NCBI GenBank assembly: GCA_963842355.1
Contig: CAWJGC010000011.1
Span: forward strand, 434,001-498,000
Length of the DNA: 64,000 nt
Origin: JASHPR01 sp963842355
Lineage (GTDB): Bacteria > Actinomycetota > Actinomycetes > Streptosporangiales > Streptosporangiaceae
Direction: 5' to 3'
Part shown: positions 54,499 through 62,671 of the stretch, in pieces
Numbering within the stretch: position 1 is the stretch's first letter
How the letters are laid out: each line of letters opens with the position of its first letter
Made by a program: the position numbers and the translations under genes
The notes under the pieces: generated by a model
What the model was told of the DNA's origin: nothing
The model's database searches: none
Seen by the model: the letters and a program-made list of their open reading frames with translations, nothing else

Positions 54499-55164
54499 TC
54501 AGAACGGCGCCGCGACGCGGTCGGCCTCCTGGGCCAGCGCCTCGATTGCGCTGTCGTCGAACATGTCGTCGTCGGCCGGCTCGTCGGTGCCGTCGGCCCC
54601 GTCGGTCCCGTCGGTCCCGTCCATGCCATCGGCCCCGGGCGTCGGCCCTGCCCCGCCTTCCCCGCCCAGGGCGCCCAGGCCGCCCAGGGTGCCCAGCGCC
54701 GCCTCGTCCGCTAGTTCGCCGTCCCCGGCGCGGGACAGCGCGTCGCGCGGGTCGCCGTTCTCACCCGCGGCGATCTCAGCGCCCGTCTTGCCCGTGCCCG
54801 CCGTGGCGCGCCGGAAGTTGGCCACCCCGCGGGTCAGATCGGGTCCGAGCTGGACCGCATCCACGTCGACCGCGGTCCGCCGCTGGCCGTCCTTGCCGAC
54901 GTACGGGCGAACCTCCAGCTTGCCCCGGACCAGCACGGCATCGCCCCTGCGCAGCGACATGGCCGAGTTGTCGGCGAGCTTGCGCCAGCAGATCACGTTC
55001 ACGCCGGAGGTGTTGCCGTCAACCCACTCTCCGGTAGCAGCGTCCCGGCGCCGGGTGGTCCAGACCACGCGCATGGTCAGCTTGGGGATGTTCTTGCCGA
55101 CCGTCCGGTAGTACGGATCGCTGGCCACGAAACCGGACAGGGTCAAATGTGCCTCGTTGAACAT
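54499..55164 (-). CDS. ssb: Single-stranded DNA-binding protein (paralogue type)
   Basis: 221 aa. OB-fold residues 1-~115: NEAHLTLSGFVASDPYYRTVGKNIPKLTMRVVWTTRRRD, WRKLADNSAMSLRRGDAVLVRGKLEVRPYVGKDGQRRTAVDVDAVQLGPDLTRG. A long Gly/Asp/Thr-rich tail (repeated GTDG units) follows and ends in AAPF; the acidic DDDIPF tip that recruits repair partners in housekeeping SSB is not seen. The absence of flanking rpsF/rpsR supports a second, SsbB-like protein. GGAGG 6 bases before ATG 55164. Confidence 0.9.
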   Translation of the reverse strand: MFNEAHLTLSGFVASDPYYRTVGKNIPKLTMRVVWTTRRRDAATGEWVDGNTSGVNVICWRKLADNSAMSLRRGDAVLVRGKLEVRPYVGKDGQRRTAVDVDAVQLGPDLTRGVANFRRATAGTGKTGAEIAAGENGDPRDALSRAGDGELADEAALGTLGGLGALGGEGGAGPTPGADGMDGTDGTDGADGTDEPADDDMFDDSAIEALAQEADRVAAPF

Positions 55165-55364
55165 CGCGGTCCTCCTGAGCTCTGCGGCGCCGGCGCCGGT
55201 CGCGCCCGGCTGCCGCCGCGGCGGCCGCACGCCGCCTGCCCCCACGCTCCCCGACCGAGCCCCGACCAGCACCGCCCCCGCGCGCCTCTGTGGACAAGCC
55301 GGTCCCGCCCAGCCCCCCTGTGGACGACCACCGAGAATCGAAGGGCCCATATGAGACCATCCGC

Positions 55365-55400
55365 TGTGCTTGCCTGGGGGACGACCCCCAGGACCCCCCG
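55365..55400. repeat. Dispersed G/C-palindrome element upstream of ssb
   Basis: TGTGCTTGCCTGGGGGACGACCCCCAGGACCCCCCG at 55365-55400. Same core as in lhr and after ftsK, including the preceding CCATCCGC seen at unit junctions of the lhr array; here the runs are G5/C5 and the palindrome extends to CCTGGGGG/CCCCCAGG. Confidence 0.8.
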
Positions 55401-55453
55401 CATGACATCCCGCGACGTCGCCAGCTCGAGTTGGCAAGCCGACTGTCGTGGCC

Positions 55454-55478
55454 GTTGCCCGGGACGGCCCCGGGCAAC
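55454..55478 (-). terminator. Hairpin after the HtrA gene
   Basis: GTTGCCCGGG (55454-55463), loop ACGGC, CCCGGGCAAC (55469-55478), 4 bp past the HtrA stop on the minus strand. Perfect 10-bp stem, no T-run. Confidence 0.7.
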
Positions 55479-55482
55479 ACAA

Positions 55483-56469
55483 TCAGGCGGCGACGCGCTC
55501 GGCGGGCTCCGCGATCACGTCGACCAGGGCGCCGTTGCGCATGACCGTGATGGCCAGCGGCTGGCCGATCGCCTCGCCGAACATCAGCCGCTGCAGGTCC
55601 TGGGCCTTCTGCACCGGGCGCCCGCCCGCGCTGATCAGCAGGTCCCCGGCCCGCAGGCCGGCCCGGGCGGCCGGACCGCCCGGCACGACCTCCGCCACCC
55701 GCAGGCCGTTCGGCCGGCCGAACCGCTGCTGCAGCGCGGCCGGCAGCGGCGCGGGCACGCTGACCAGGCCCAGGTACGCGCGGCGCACCCGGCCGTCCCG
55801 CATCAGCGCGGAGATGATCCGCCGCGTGGTGGCGTTCACCGGCACCGCGAGGCCGAGCCCGACGCCCGCGACCGCGGTGTTGATGCCCACCACGCGCGAA
55901 CGCGCGTCGGCCAGCGCGCCACCCGAGTTACCCGGGTTCAGCGCGGCGTCGGTCTGGATCACGTCCTCGACCAGCCCGGCCTCCCGGCCGCGGGTCGGCA
56001 GGGACCGCCCGACCGCGCTCACCACGCCCGCGGTCACCGAGCCCGCCAGGCCGAGCGGGCTGCCCACGGCCACCACAAGCTGGCCGACGACGAGGCCGTC
56101 CGCCTCGCCGAGCACCGCGGGCGGCGGGGTCGGCCCGGCCGCCCGGACCACGGCGAGGTCGGACAGCGGGTCGGCGCCGACCACGGTGAACGTGGCGCTG
56201 GTGCCGTCGGAGAACAGCGCGGTCCCGCTCTGACTCCGCCCCACGACGTGGGCGTTGGTCAGCAGGAACCCGTCCCCGGTGAACACGACGGCGGAGCCGA
56301 GGCTCTCTCCTCCCCCTCCTCCCCGCCCTCCCGGCCCTCCCGGCCCTCCCGGCCCATCCCGCCCGCTCGCGCCCTGCGGCACGCGGAGGCTGGCCACCCT
56401 CGGCGTGAGCTCGGCGGCGACGCCGGCGACCACCCGGGAGTACTCATCCAGCGGCTGATCGGCTTCCAT
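55483..56469 (-). CDS. HtrA/DegP-like trypsin-type serine protease with PDZ domain
   Basis: 328 aa. Triad: His in LLTNAHVVG, Asp in DPLSDLAVVR, Ser in NPGNSGGAL. A single C-terminal PDZ domain (GLRVAEVVPGGPAARAGLRAGDLLISAGGRPV). It has no signal peptide or transmembrane helix: the start MEADQPLDEYSRVV leads straight to the protease domain, unlike most actinobacterial HtrA proteins. A Gly/Pro run (GPGGPGGPGGRGGGGG) sits near residue 55. GGGAG lies before ATG 56469. Cytosolic quality control is inferred. Confidence 0.88.
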   Translation of the reverse strand: MEADQPLDEYSRVVAGVAAELTPRVASLRVPQGASGRDGPGGPGGPGGRGGGGGESLGSAVVFTGDGFLLTNAHVVGRSQSGTALFSDGTSATFTVVGADPLSDLAVVRAAGPTPPPAVLGEADGLVVGQLVVAVGSPLGLAGSVTAGVVSAVGRSLPTRGREAGLVEDVIQTDAALNPGNSGGALADARSRVVGINTAVAGVGLGLAVPVNATTRRIISALMRDGRVRRAYLGLVSVPAPLPAALQQRFGRPNGLRVAEVVPGGPAARAGLRAGDLLISAGGRPVQKAQDLQRLMFGEAIGQPLAITVMRNGALVDVIAEPAERVAA

Positions 56470-56602
56470 GCCGCTCTCCCTTCCATGGTTAATTACAACA
56501 TTACACATGAACGCCAGCCTGGGGAACTCGCCGCTCGCCACGCCCGGTCCCGTGCGCCCGCTTCGGCGGCCCGGGGCGGGGCAGGTTCGGTAGATTCGGG
56601 GG

Positions 56603-57346
56603 ATGCCCGCCAATGTGCCCACGATCCTGGCGACCTCAGGCGGCCTGCGCCGGGGTTCACGCACCACCTTCGAGTTCGCCCCGCTGATCCGGTACGCGGT
56701 CGATCTGTCCGGCGTCACGGGGCGGTCGCCGCGGGTCTGCCAGATCGGCACCGCCGGCGGGGACCAGCAGTGGTTCAACGCCCTGTTCAGCGAGGCCGGC
56801 GAGGCGGCCGGGATCACCGTCACGCACCTGAACCTGTTCCCCATGCCGAGCGCCGCGGATCCGGCGGCGCTGCTGCTCGGCCAGGACGCGGTCTGGGTCG
56901 GCGGCGGGAGCGTGGCGAACCTGCTGGCCGTCTGGCGGCTGCACGGCCTGGACCGGGTGCTCCGCGAGGTCTGGGAGGCCGGGGTGGTGCTGGCGGGCGT
57001 GTCGGCGGGCGCGCTGTGCTGGCACGTCGGCGGCACCACGGACTCGTTCGGTCCCGACCTGCGGGCCGTGACCAACGGGCTGGGCTTCCTGCCGCACTCG
57101 GCGGGCGTGCACTACGACTCCGAGCCGCAGCGGCGGCCCCTGTACCAGCAACTCGTGGGGTCCGGTGTGCTGCCCGCCGGCTATGCCACCGACGACGGCG
57201 TCGGCATCGTCTATCGGGGAACCGACTTCGCCGAGGCCGTCTGCGAGGTCCGGGGTAAGGGCGCTTACCGCGTGACCCGGGTGGAGGGGGAAGACCAGGC
57301 CCGGGAGGAGCGGATCGAGCCGCGCGTGCTGCCGGGCGCCTCCTGA
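56603..57346 (+). CDS. Peptidase E-like protein (S51 family)
   Basis: 247 aa class I glutamine amidotransferase-like fold: ILATSGGLRRGSR, QIGTAGGDQQWF, AVWVGGGSVANLLAVWRLHGLD and the nucleophile elbow GVSAGALCWH (Ser). S51 enzymes cleave dipeptides with N-terminal Asp or act as cyanophycinases; no cyanophycin synthetase is visible here, so dipeptidase is the better guess. Ends 10 bp from the convergent GTPase gene. Confidence 0.87.
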   Translation: MPANVPTILATSGGLRRGSRTTFEFAPLIRYAVDLSGVTGRSPRVCQIGTAGGDQQWFNALFSEAGEAAGITVTHLNLFPMPSAADPAALLLGQDAVWVGGGSVANLLAVWRLHGLDRVLREVWEAGVVLAGVSAGALCWHVGGTTDSFGPDLRAVTNGLGFLPHSAGVHYDSEPQRRPLYQQLVGSGVLPAGYATDDGVGIVYRGTDFAEAVCEVRGKGAYRVTRVEGEDQAREERIEPRVLPGAS

Positions 57347-57356
57347 CGAGGCCGGA

Positions 57357-59363
57357 TCACCGGCCGGCCACGACCTCGAACTCGTCCACGAAGCGCCGGT
57401 ACTCGGCGAGTTCCCGTTCGGCCGGCTCCAGCACCAGCTCGCGAGCGACTGCCCCGATCCTGGCGCGCATCGTGTCCTGGACCCGCGCGCGCTCGCGCAC
57501 GGCGTCCCCCCGCACCAGGTTCACGCAGCCGGCCGCGGTGAGCCAGCCCAGGAACAGGAACGCCACGAGCAGCACGATGATCCAGGGCAGCAGGGACGCG
57601 TCGCTGAACAGCCGCTGCACATGGCTGGCGGCGTGGAAGACGCCGAAGATCAGGAGCGCTACGATCCACGCCAGGCCCACGATCACGCAGCCGAGCAGCA
57701 GGCCCTGCAGGGCGCCGACCAGCCGCCACCAGGGCACGATCTTGTTCTCGGCCGGGAGGGACTCACCCACCGCGGCGCCGAGCGCGGCCGGGATCTGGCC
57801 GGCCTGCGACCGCAGGGCCGACCGGGTCGTCTGCGACCAGGGCTTCGGCAACGGCGGGCAGACCTCGTCGGCGAGCTTGGTGAGCGCGTGGTCGACGTCC
57901 GCCTGCTGCGCCCCTGACGGCCCGGAGCTCATGCTCCTGAGTTCGGCCCACAGCCTCCCGAGCCGGATCCTGCGCACCGGGTCGCGGCCGGTCAGGCGTT
58001 CGGCCAGCCAGGCGATCGGCCAGCCGACGAAGTCGATGGCGCGCAGCTCGCGCGCGCTCTGCAGCGCGTCACCCACCGCCGAAACGCCGGCCGCGCCCGA
58101 GAACGCGTCAACGAGCTGCGCCTCGCTGCCCGCGGGCAGGTGGCCCGCGCCCGGCCCTCCGTCGGCGTCCCGCGGATCCCGGGCGCCGGGCGCGTGGCCG
58201 GCCCGGCCCGCGCGCTCGACGGGCTCGATCGCGTAGAGCGCGAACTGTTCGGCGATCCCGTCGACGTCGGCCGAGATCCGGGCGCTGGTCGCCTTGCGCT
58301 CCGATACCGCCTCGGTGAGCAGCTTGCGGAGCTGGTCAACACCGGCGCCGGTCACCGCGGACGTGACGAGCACCGCCGCCTCATGCAGCCCCTCGGCGTC
58401 GAGCAGGCGCCGCAGGTCGCCGACGCACTCCTCGGCCTCGGCCTCGGTGAGCAGGTCGGACTGGTTCAGCACCACGGCGATCACCTCGGAGTGACCGGCG
58501 AGCGGCACGAGATACTTCCGGTGCACCGCCGCGTCCGCGTACTTCTGCGGGTCGAGCACCCACACCATGAGATCGGCCATCCCGACCAGCCGGTCGACCT
58601 GGCTCGAATCGCCCCTGACGACGGAGTCATGGTCAGGCAGGTCCAGCAGGATGAGCCCGTGCAGGGCGGACTCGCCGCCGTCGAGAACGCTCCCCCGCCC
58701 GTACCGGAACCGGCGCGGCACGCCCAGCCATTCGAGCAGCGGCCCCGAGCCCGACGCCCCCCACACGCAGGCGTGCGGCTCCCTGGTCACCGGCCTGGTC
58801 ACCCCGACGGCGGAGAAATCATGGCCGGCCAGCTGGTTGAACAGCGCGGACTTACCGCTGCCCGTGCCCCCGGCCAGGGCCACGACCGTGTGACCGGCGG
58901 ACATCCGCAGCCGCTCGCCTGCCCGGTCGACCAGCGCCTCCGCGTCGCGGAGCAGATCCTCGCTGAATCCGCCGCTGCCGGTCCGCCCCGATCCGATCTG
59001 GATCAGCCGGGTCAGCGCGGTGAGCCGGGCCGACAGCCCGCGCAGCCTGGCCCGGGGCGCCCGGGGCGGCCGGGATGCCTCGGTCTCGGCTGCTCCGGCC
59101 TCCGGCCGCCCGGCCCACGGCTCGGGCCCGGCCGGCTCGGCGACCACCAGCTCGGTCGCGAGCGGCTCGGGGCTGCTCTGCCTGGGCCACGGCGGCTCCG
59201 ACCTGACCGACTCCCTGACCGGCTCGGGGCTGGTCTGCCTGGCCCAGGGTGGCCCGGCCTTGACGGGCCGGGCCCGCGGCGGCGCGGCCTTCCCGGCCTC
59301 CGGTGCCTCGGGCTCGGGCGACCCGGCGCCGAATACCGGCCACGGCGGCCCGCCAGCGGTCAT
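57357..59363 (-). CDS. Dynamin-like/50S GTPase family protein with C-terminal membrane segments
   Basis: 668 aa. Pro-rich N-terminus with repeated PPWARQTSPEP units (~15-75); G domain at ~140-330: VVALAGGTGSGKSALFNQLAG (G1), LILLDLPDHDSV (G3), VVLNQSDLL (G4); a helical region; two hydrophobic hairpins near 530-610 (LLLGCVIVGLAWIVALLIFGVF and LLPWIIVLLVAFLFLGWLTAAG). It overlaps the upstream GTPase by ATGA. Paired GTPases like this resemble DynA/DynB, which stabilise FtsZ rings in sporulating Streptomyces; that identity is an inference. Confidence 0.82.
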   Translation of the reverse strand: MTAGGPPWPVFGAGSPEPEAPEAGKAAPPRARPVKAGPPWARQTSPEPVRESVRSEPPWPRQSSPEPLATELVVAEPAGPEPWAGRPEAGAAETEASRPPRAPRARLRGLSARLTALTRLIQIGSGRTGSGGFSEDLLRDAEALVDRAGERLRMSAGHTVVALAGGTGSGKSALFNQLAGHDFSAVGVTRPVTREPHACVWGASGSGPLLEWLGVPRRFRYGRGSVLDGGESALHGLILLDLPDHDSVVRGDSSQVDRLVGMADLMVWVLDPQKYADAAVHRKYLVPLAGHSEVIAVVLNQSDLLTEAEAEECVGDLRRLLDAEGLHEAAVLVTSAVTGAGVDQLRKLLTEAVSERKATSARISADVDGIAEQFALYAIEPVERAGRAGHAPGARDPRDADGGPGAGHLPAGSEAQLVDAFSGAAGVSAVGDALQSARELRAIDFVGWPIAWLAERLTGRDPVRRIRLGRLWAELRSMSSGPSGAQQADVDHALTKLADEVCPPLPKPWSQTTRSALRSQAGQIPAALGAAVGESLPAENKIVPWWRLVGALQGLLLGCVIVGLAWIVALLIFGVFHAASHVQRLFSDASLLPWIIVLLVAFLFLGWLTAAGCVNLVRGDAVRERARVQDTMRARIGAVARELVLEPAERELAEYRRFVDEFEVVAGR

Positions 59364-61281
59364 CGCGCCGCCTCGAGCCCGTAGATAGCCTGGTCCAGCT
59401 CGGCCGCGGTCGCGTCGTCCGGCGCGCCGGCCGCGTTGATGATCTCGACGAAGCGCTGCCTCTCCTCGTCGAAGAGCAGGCTGATCTTCTCGTGCAGATC
59501 CAGGCGTGCCCTGGCCCCGAGGTCCCGCAGCGGCCCGGCGCCGAACAGCGAGGTGAGCAGGCGCTGGGGGACGGCGCTCGTGCCCTCGGTCACCGCCACG
59601 TCGCCGGCCCCGTAGCCGAGCATGCCGATCGTGAGCACCAGCGCGAGCGACTCGTCGTCGAACGACGCCACCCGCGCGACCGACCGCTTGGTCACGTTCT
59701 CGTCGTGCACCAGTCGCATCACGTGATCCTGCCATGCGCTGATGACCCGGGCCGAGCGGGCCGCCAGGTCCGGCGACGACCGCGCCAGGGCGGCGGCGCC
59801 CGCCGGCCCGGACTCCTCCGGGCGGGGGTCGGCCCGGGCGGCGGGGATGAAGTCCAGCCCGGCGGCCAGGGCGAACCGAGCGTTTTCCGCCTGGCTCGCC
59901 GCGGCCTCGGCGAACTCGCTGACCAGGGCGGCGCCGGCCGGGCCTTCCTGCCACCTGGCCACGATGTCTTCCGCGGCCCGGTCGGCGAGCGCGTTGACCA
60001 GCGTCTCGAGCCCGCCCCGCAACGCGTCCTTCAGCGCCCTGGCCCGCGCCGGGATGCGCCGCTTGCGCGGTCGGGCGGCCGGCCGCCGTTGCGGCGCACC
60101 TGCAGCATCCGCAGCAGGTCCCCGGTGCCGGTGAAATCTTGCCAGCGGGCCAGGATCTCGCCGCGCAGCAGCGAGCCGTTCCTCGTCGCCTCGTCGAACT
60201 CCGCGAGCCCGGCCGCATAGGAACTGTGAGCCTGTGACCGAAGCTCCGCGCGCAGGGTCAGCTGCGTCTCCACGTGCGCGGCCAGGACGGGAACCCTGGT
60301 GCGGAACGTGTCGAGCACTCCGGACATGGTCTGGGTCAGGATCGAGACCCGCCGCTCGTCGAGGGCCGCTGTCTCCTCGAGCCACTGCCGCACCGGGCCG
60401 TAGACCTCGGGCGGAAGCCGGCCGTCGGTGACCACGGTCTCCGCGATCATGAACCGCGGCACGCCCGCGAGGCCGTTGGCCTCCAGCATCGCGTCGAAAT
60501 GCGCGCTGAGCTGGCGGGCCGACGCCGGCGGCACCCGGGAGAGCACGATGGCCAAAGACGCGTCCCGCTCCTTGGCCTGCTGCAGCAGTTCCCACACGGC
60601 CGCATCGGCGTAGCGGCTGGCGCTGGTCATGAACAGCCACAGGTCCGAGGCGTCGAGGAACTGGTGCGCGAACTCGCGGTGCGCCTGCACGACGGAGTCG
60701 ATGTCCGGCGTGTCCAGCAGCGCCGCGCCCTCGGGCATGCCCTCGTTCTCGGCCAGCACGAGCAGCCCGTCGCGGCCCGGCATGGCCAGGCCCTTCTGCC
60801 GCACCCGCGGCAGCGTGGGCAGGAAGACATTCTCGGCGAACCACCGGGCGTCATCGGGATGGCAGGCGAGCACCGGGCTGTTGGTCGTCGGCCGGCGCGT
60901 GCCGGTGTTGCTGACCTGAGCGCCGACCAGGCTGTTCATGAGCGTCGACTTGCCCGCGCCGGTGGATCCGACCAGGGCCACCAGGACCGGCGCCCCGGAC
61001 TGGCGCAGCCGCGGCAGCAGGTAGTCGTCGATCTGGCTGAGCAGCTTGCGCCGTTCGGCTCTGGCCTCGCCGACCCCCGGGGCCTCCAGGTGCAGCGGAA
61101 TCTCGACGATCAGGTGCCGGAGCGTCAGCAGCGCCGACTCGAGCCTGCGGCCGTCGACCCGCACGTGCGGCTCGACCACATCGGGCCCGGCCGGTGCGGC
61201 TCCGGGGGCAGGCATGGCGGCCGGGGCAGCGGAGCCTTCCTCCGGTGCCGATGCTGCGGTCACGCCCTGCCCCTCAGTCAT
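59360..61281 (-). pseudogene. Dynamin-like GTPase, one frameshift
   Basis: N-terminal frame from ATG 61281: APVLVALVGSTGAGKSTLMNSLVGAQVSNTGTRRPTTNSPVLACHP (G1 and the G2 region), ALLDTPDIDSV (G3), LAIVLSRVPP (G4 position), up to GTGDLLRMLQVRR. Near 60075 the frame shifts; the rest continues as RPRKRRIPARARALKDALRGGLETLVNALADRAAEDIVARW and LVLTIGMLGYGAGDVAV to the stop. One added base in the GGCCGGCCG tract restores about 641 aa. The operon order cobT-cysG-GTPase-GTPase argues that the protein is needed, so a sequence error is possible. Confidence 0.8.
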
Positions 61282-62663
61282 TGGTCACGGCCTCGCAGGC
61301 CGGCGAGCTGCCAGCCGGCGAGCCTTCCTCCCTACCCGCTCCGCTACCCCGCGCAGTGGTCCCAACCCGCGCACCGGCGCCGCCGGGCGCGAACGTTCCC
61401 CACGGCGCGCCTTCCGCCAAGCCGCCGCAGAGCTCAGAGATCTGCTCGGAGATGGCCACGACCTCTCCTACCACCACGATCGCCGGGGGTCCGATTCCCG
61501 CCCTCTCGGCTTCGCCAGCGACAGTATCCAGTCTTGCGTTAATTGTGCGCTGCGAGGGCAGAGTACCGTTCGCGATAACCGAAACCGGAGTCCGGGGATC
61601 GCGGCCGTACCGCGTCAGCGTTTCCGCGATGACCTGGAGATGCTCGGTAGCCATCAGCAGCACCAGCGTCCCGGATGACGTCCCGAGCGCCCGCCAGTCC
61701 ACCGCCGAGCGCTCGTCACCGGGCGCGACGTGCCCGGACACCACATGAAATTCCTGAGCGATCCCGCGGTGCGTCAGCGGGATCCCGGCCGACGGCCGGC
61801 CCGGCGGCGATGCTCGAGACGCCGGGGACCACCGTGACCGGGACGCCGGCCCGCAGGCAGGCGAGGAGTTCCTCGCCGCCGCGGCCGAAGACAAACGGGT
61901 CGCCGCCCTTCAGCCGGACCACGAACCGCCCCGCCCGCGCGTTCGCGACCAGCACCGAGTTGATGTGCTCCTGGGCCACGGCCGTGCCCCGCGGGACCTT
62001 GGCCGCGTCGACGATCTCCACGCCCGGTGCCAGCTCGGCGAGCAGTGACCGCGGCGCGAGCCGGTCAGCGACGACGACGTCCGCCTCGGCGAGCAGTTGC
62101 CGCCCGCGGACGGTGATCAACCCGGGATCCCCCGGCCCGCCGCCCACCAGCGCTACCCAGCCGCGCAGCTTCCCGGCCCGGGACCCGCGGCGGCCGGCGG
62201 CCCTGATCGCGCCGGAGGCCACGCCGTCGACAATCGCGTCCCTGAGTCCCGCGCTGCGCCGGGGATCGCCGCTCACGACGGCGACCCGCACGTCCCCGGC
62301 CCGCCCCGAGGCCGGTGTCCAGGCCCGGGACGCGGCCGCGTCGTCGGCCCGGACGCACCAGACCCCGGCGGCGTCGGCCTCCCGGGCCACGGCCGAGTTG
62401 ACGTCCCGGTCGTTGGTCCAGGCGCCGACCAGCCAGGAGCCAGCGCAGTCGCCGGGGGCATAGCCGCGCCGGATCCAGCGGATCTGACGCGCGCGCTCGG
62501 CCAGCGGCGGGCTCAGGTCCGGGGAGACGACGACCACGTCGGCTCCCGAGTCCAGCAGCGCGGGAATCCTCCGGGCGGCCACGGCACCGCCGCCGATGAT
62601 CGTCACGCGGCGGCCAGCCAGCCGGAGCGCCAGCAGATACGGCGCGTTGTCGGTGGCGACCAT
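61274..62663 (-). pseudogene. cysG: Sirohaem synthase / uroporphyrinogen-III C-methyltransferase, one frameshift
   Basis: ATG 62663. N-terminal precorrin-2 dehydrogenase/ferrochelatase domain: LAGRRVTIIGGGAVAARRIPALLDSGADVVVVSP. C-terminal SUMT domain: VALVGGGPGDPGLITVRGRQLLAEADVVVADRLAP, RLKGGDPFVFGRGGEELLACLRAGVPVTVVPGVSSIA; then after a shift near 61800 AGIPLTHRGIAQEFHVVSGHVAPG and LMATEHLQVIAETLTRYGRDPRTPVSVIANGTLPSQ to the stop. The shift needs one base removed or two added. Makes precorrin-2 and sirohaem, feeding B12 and sulphite/nitrite reduction. Starts 8 bp after cobT and overlaps the GTPase start. Confidence 0.85.
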
Positions 62664-62671
62664 AGGTCCTA

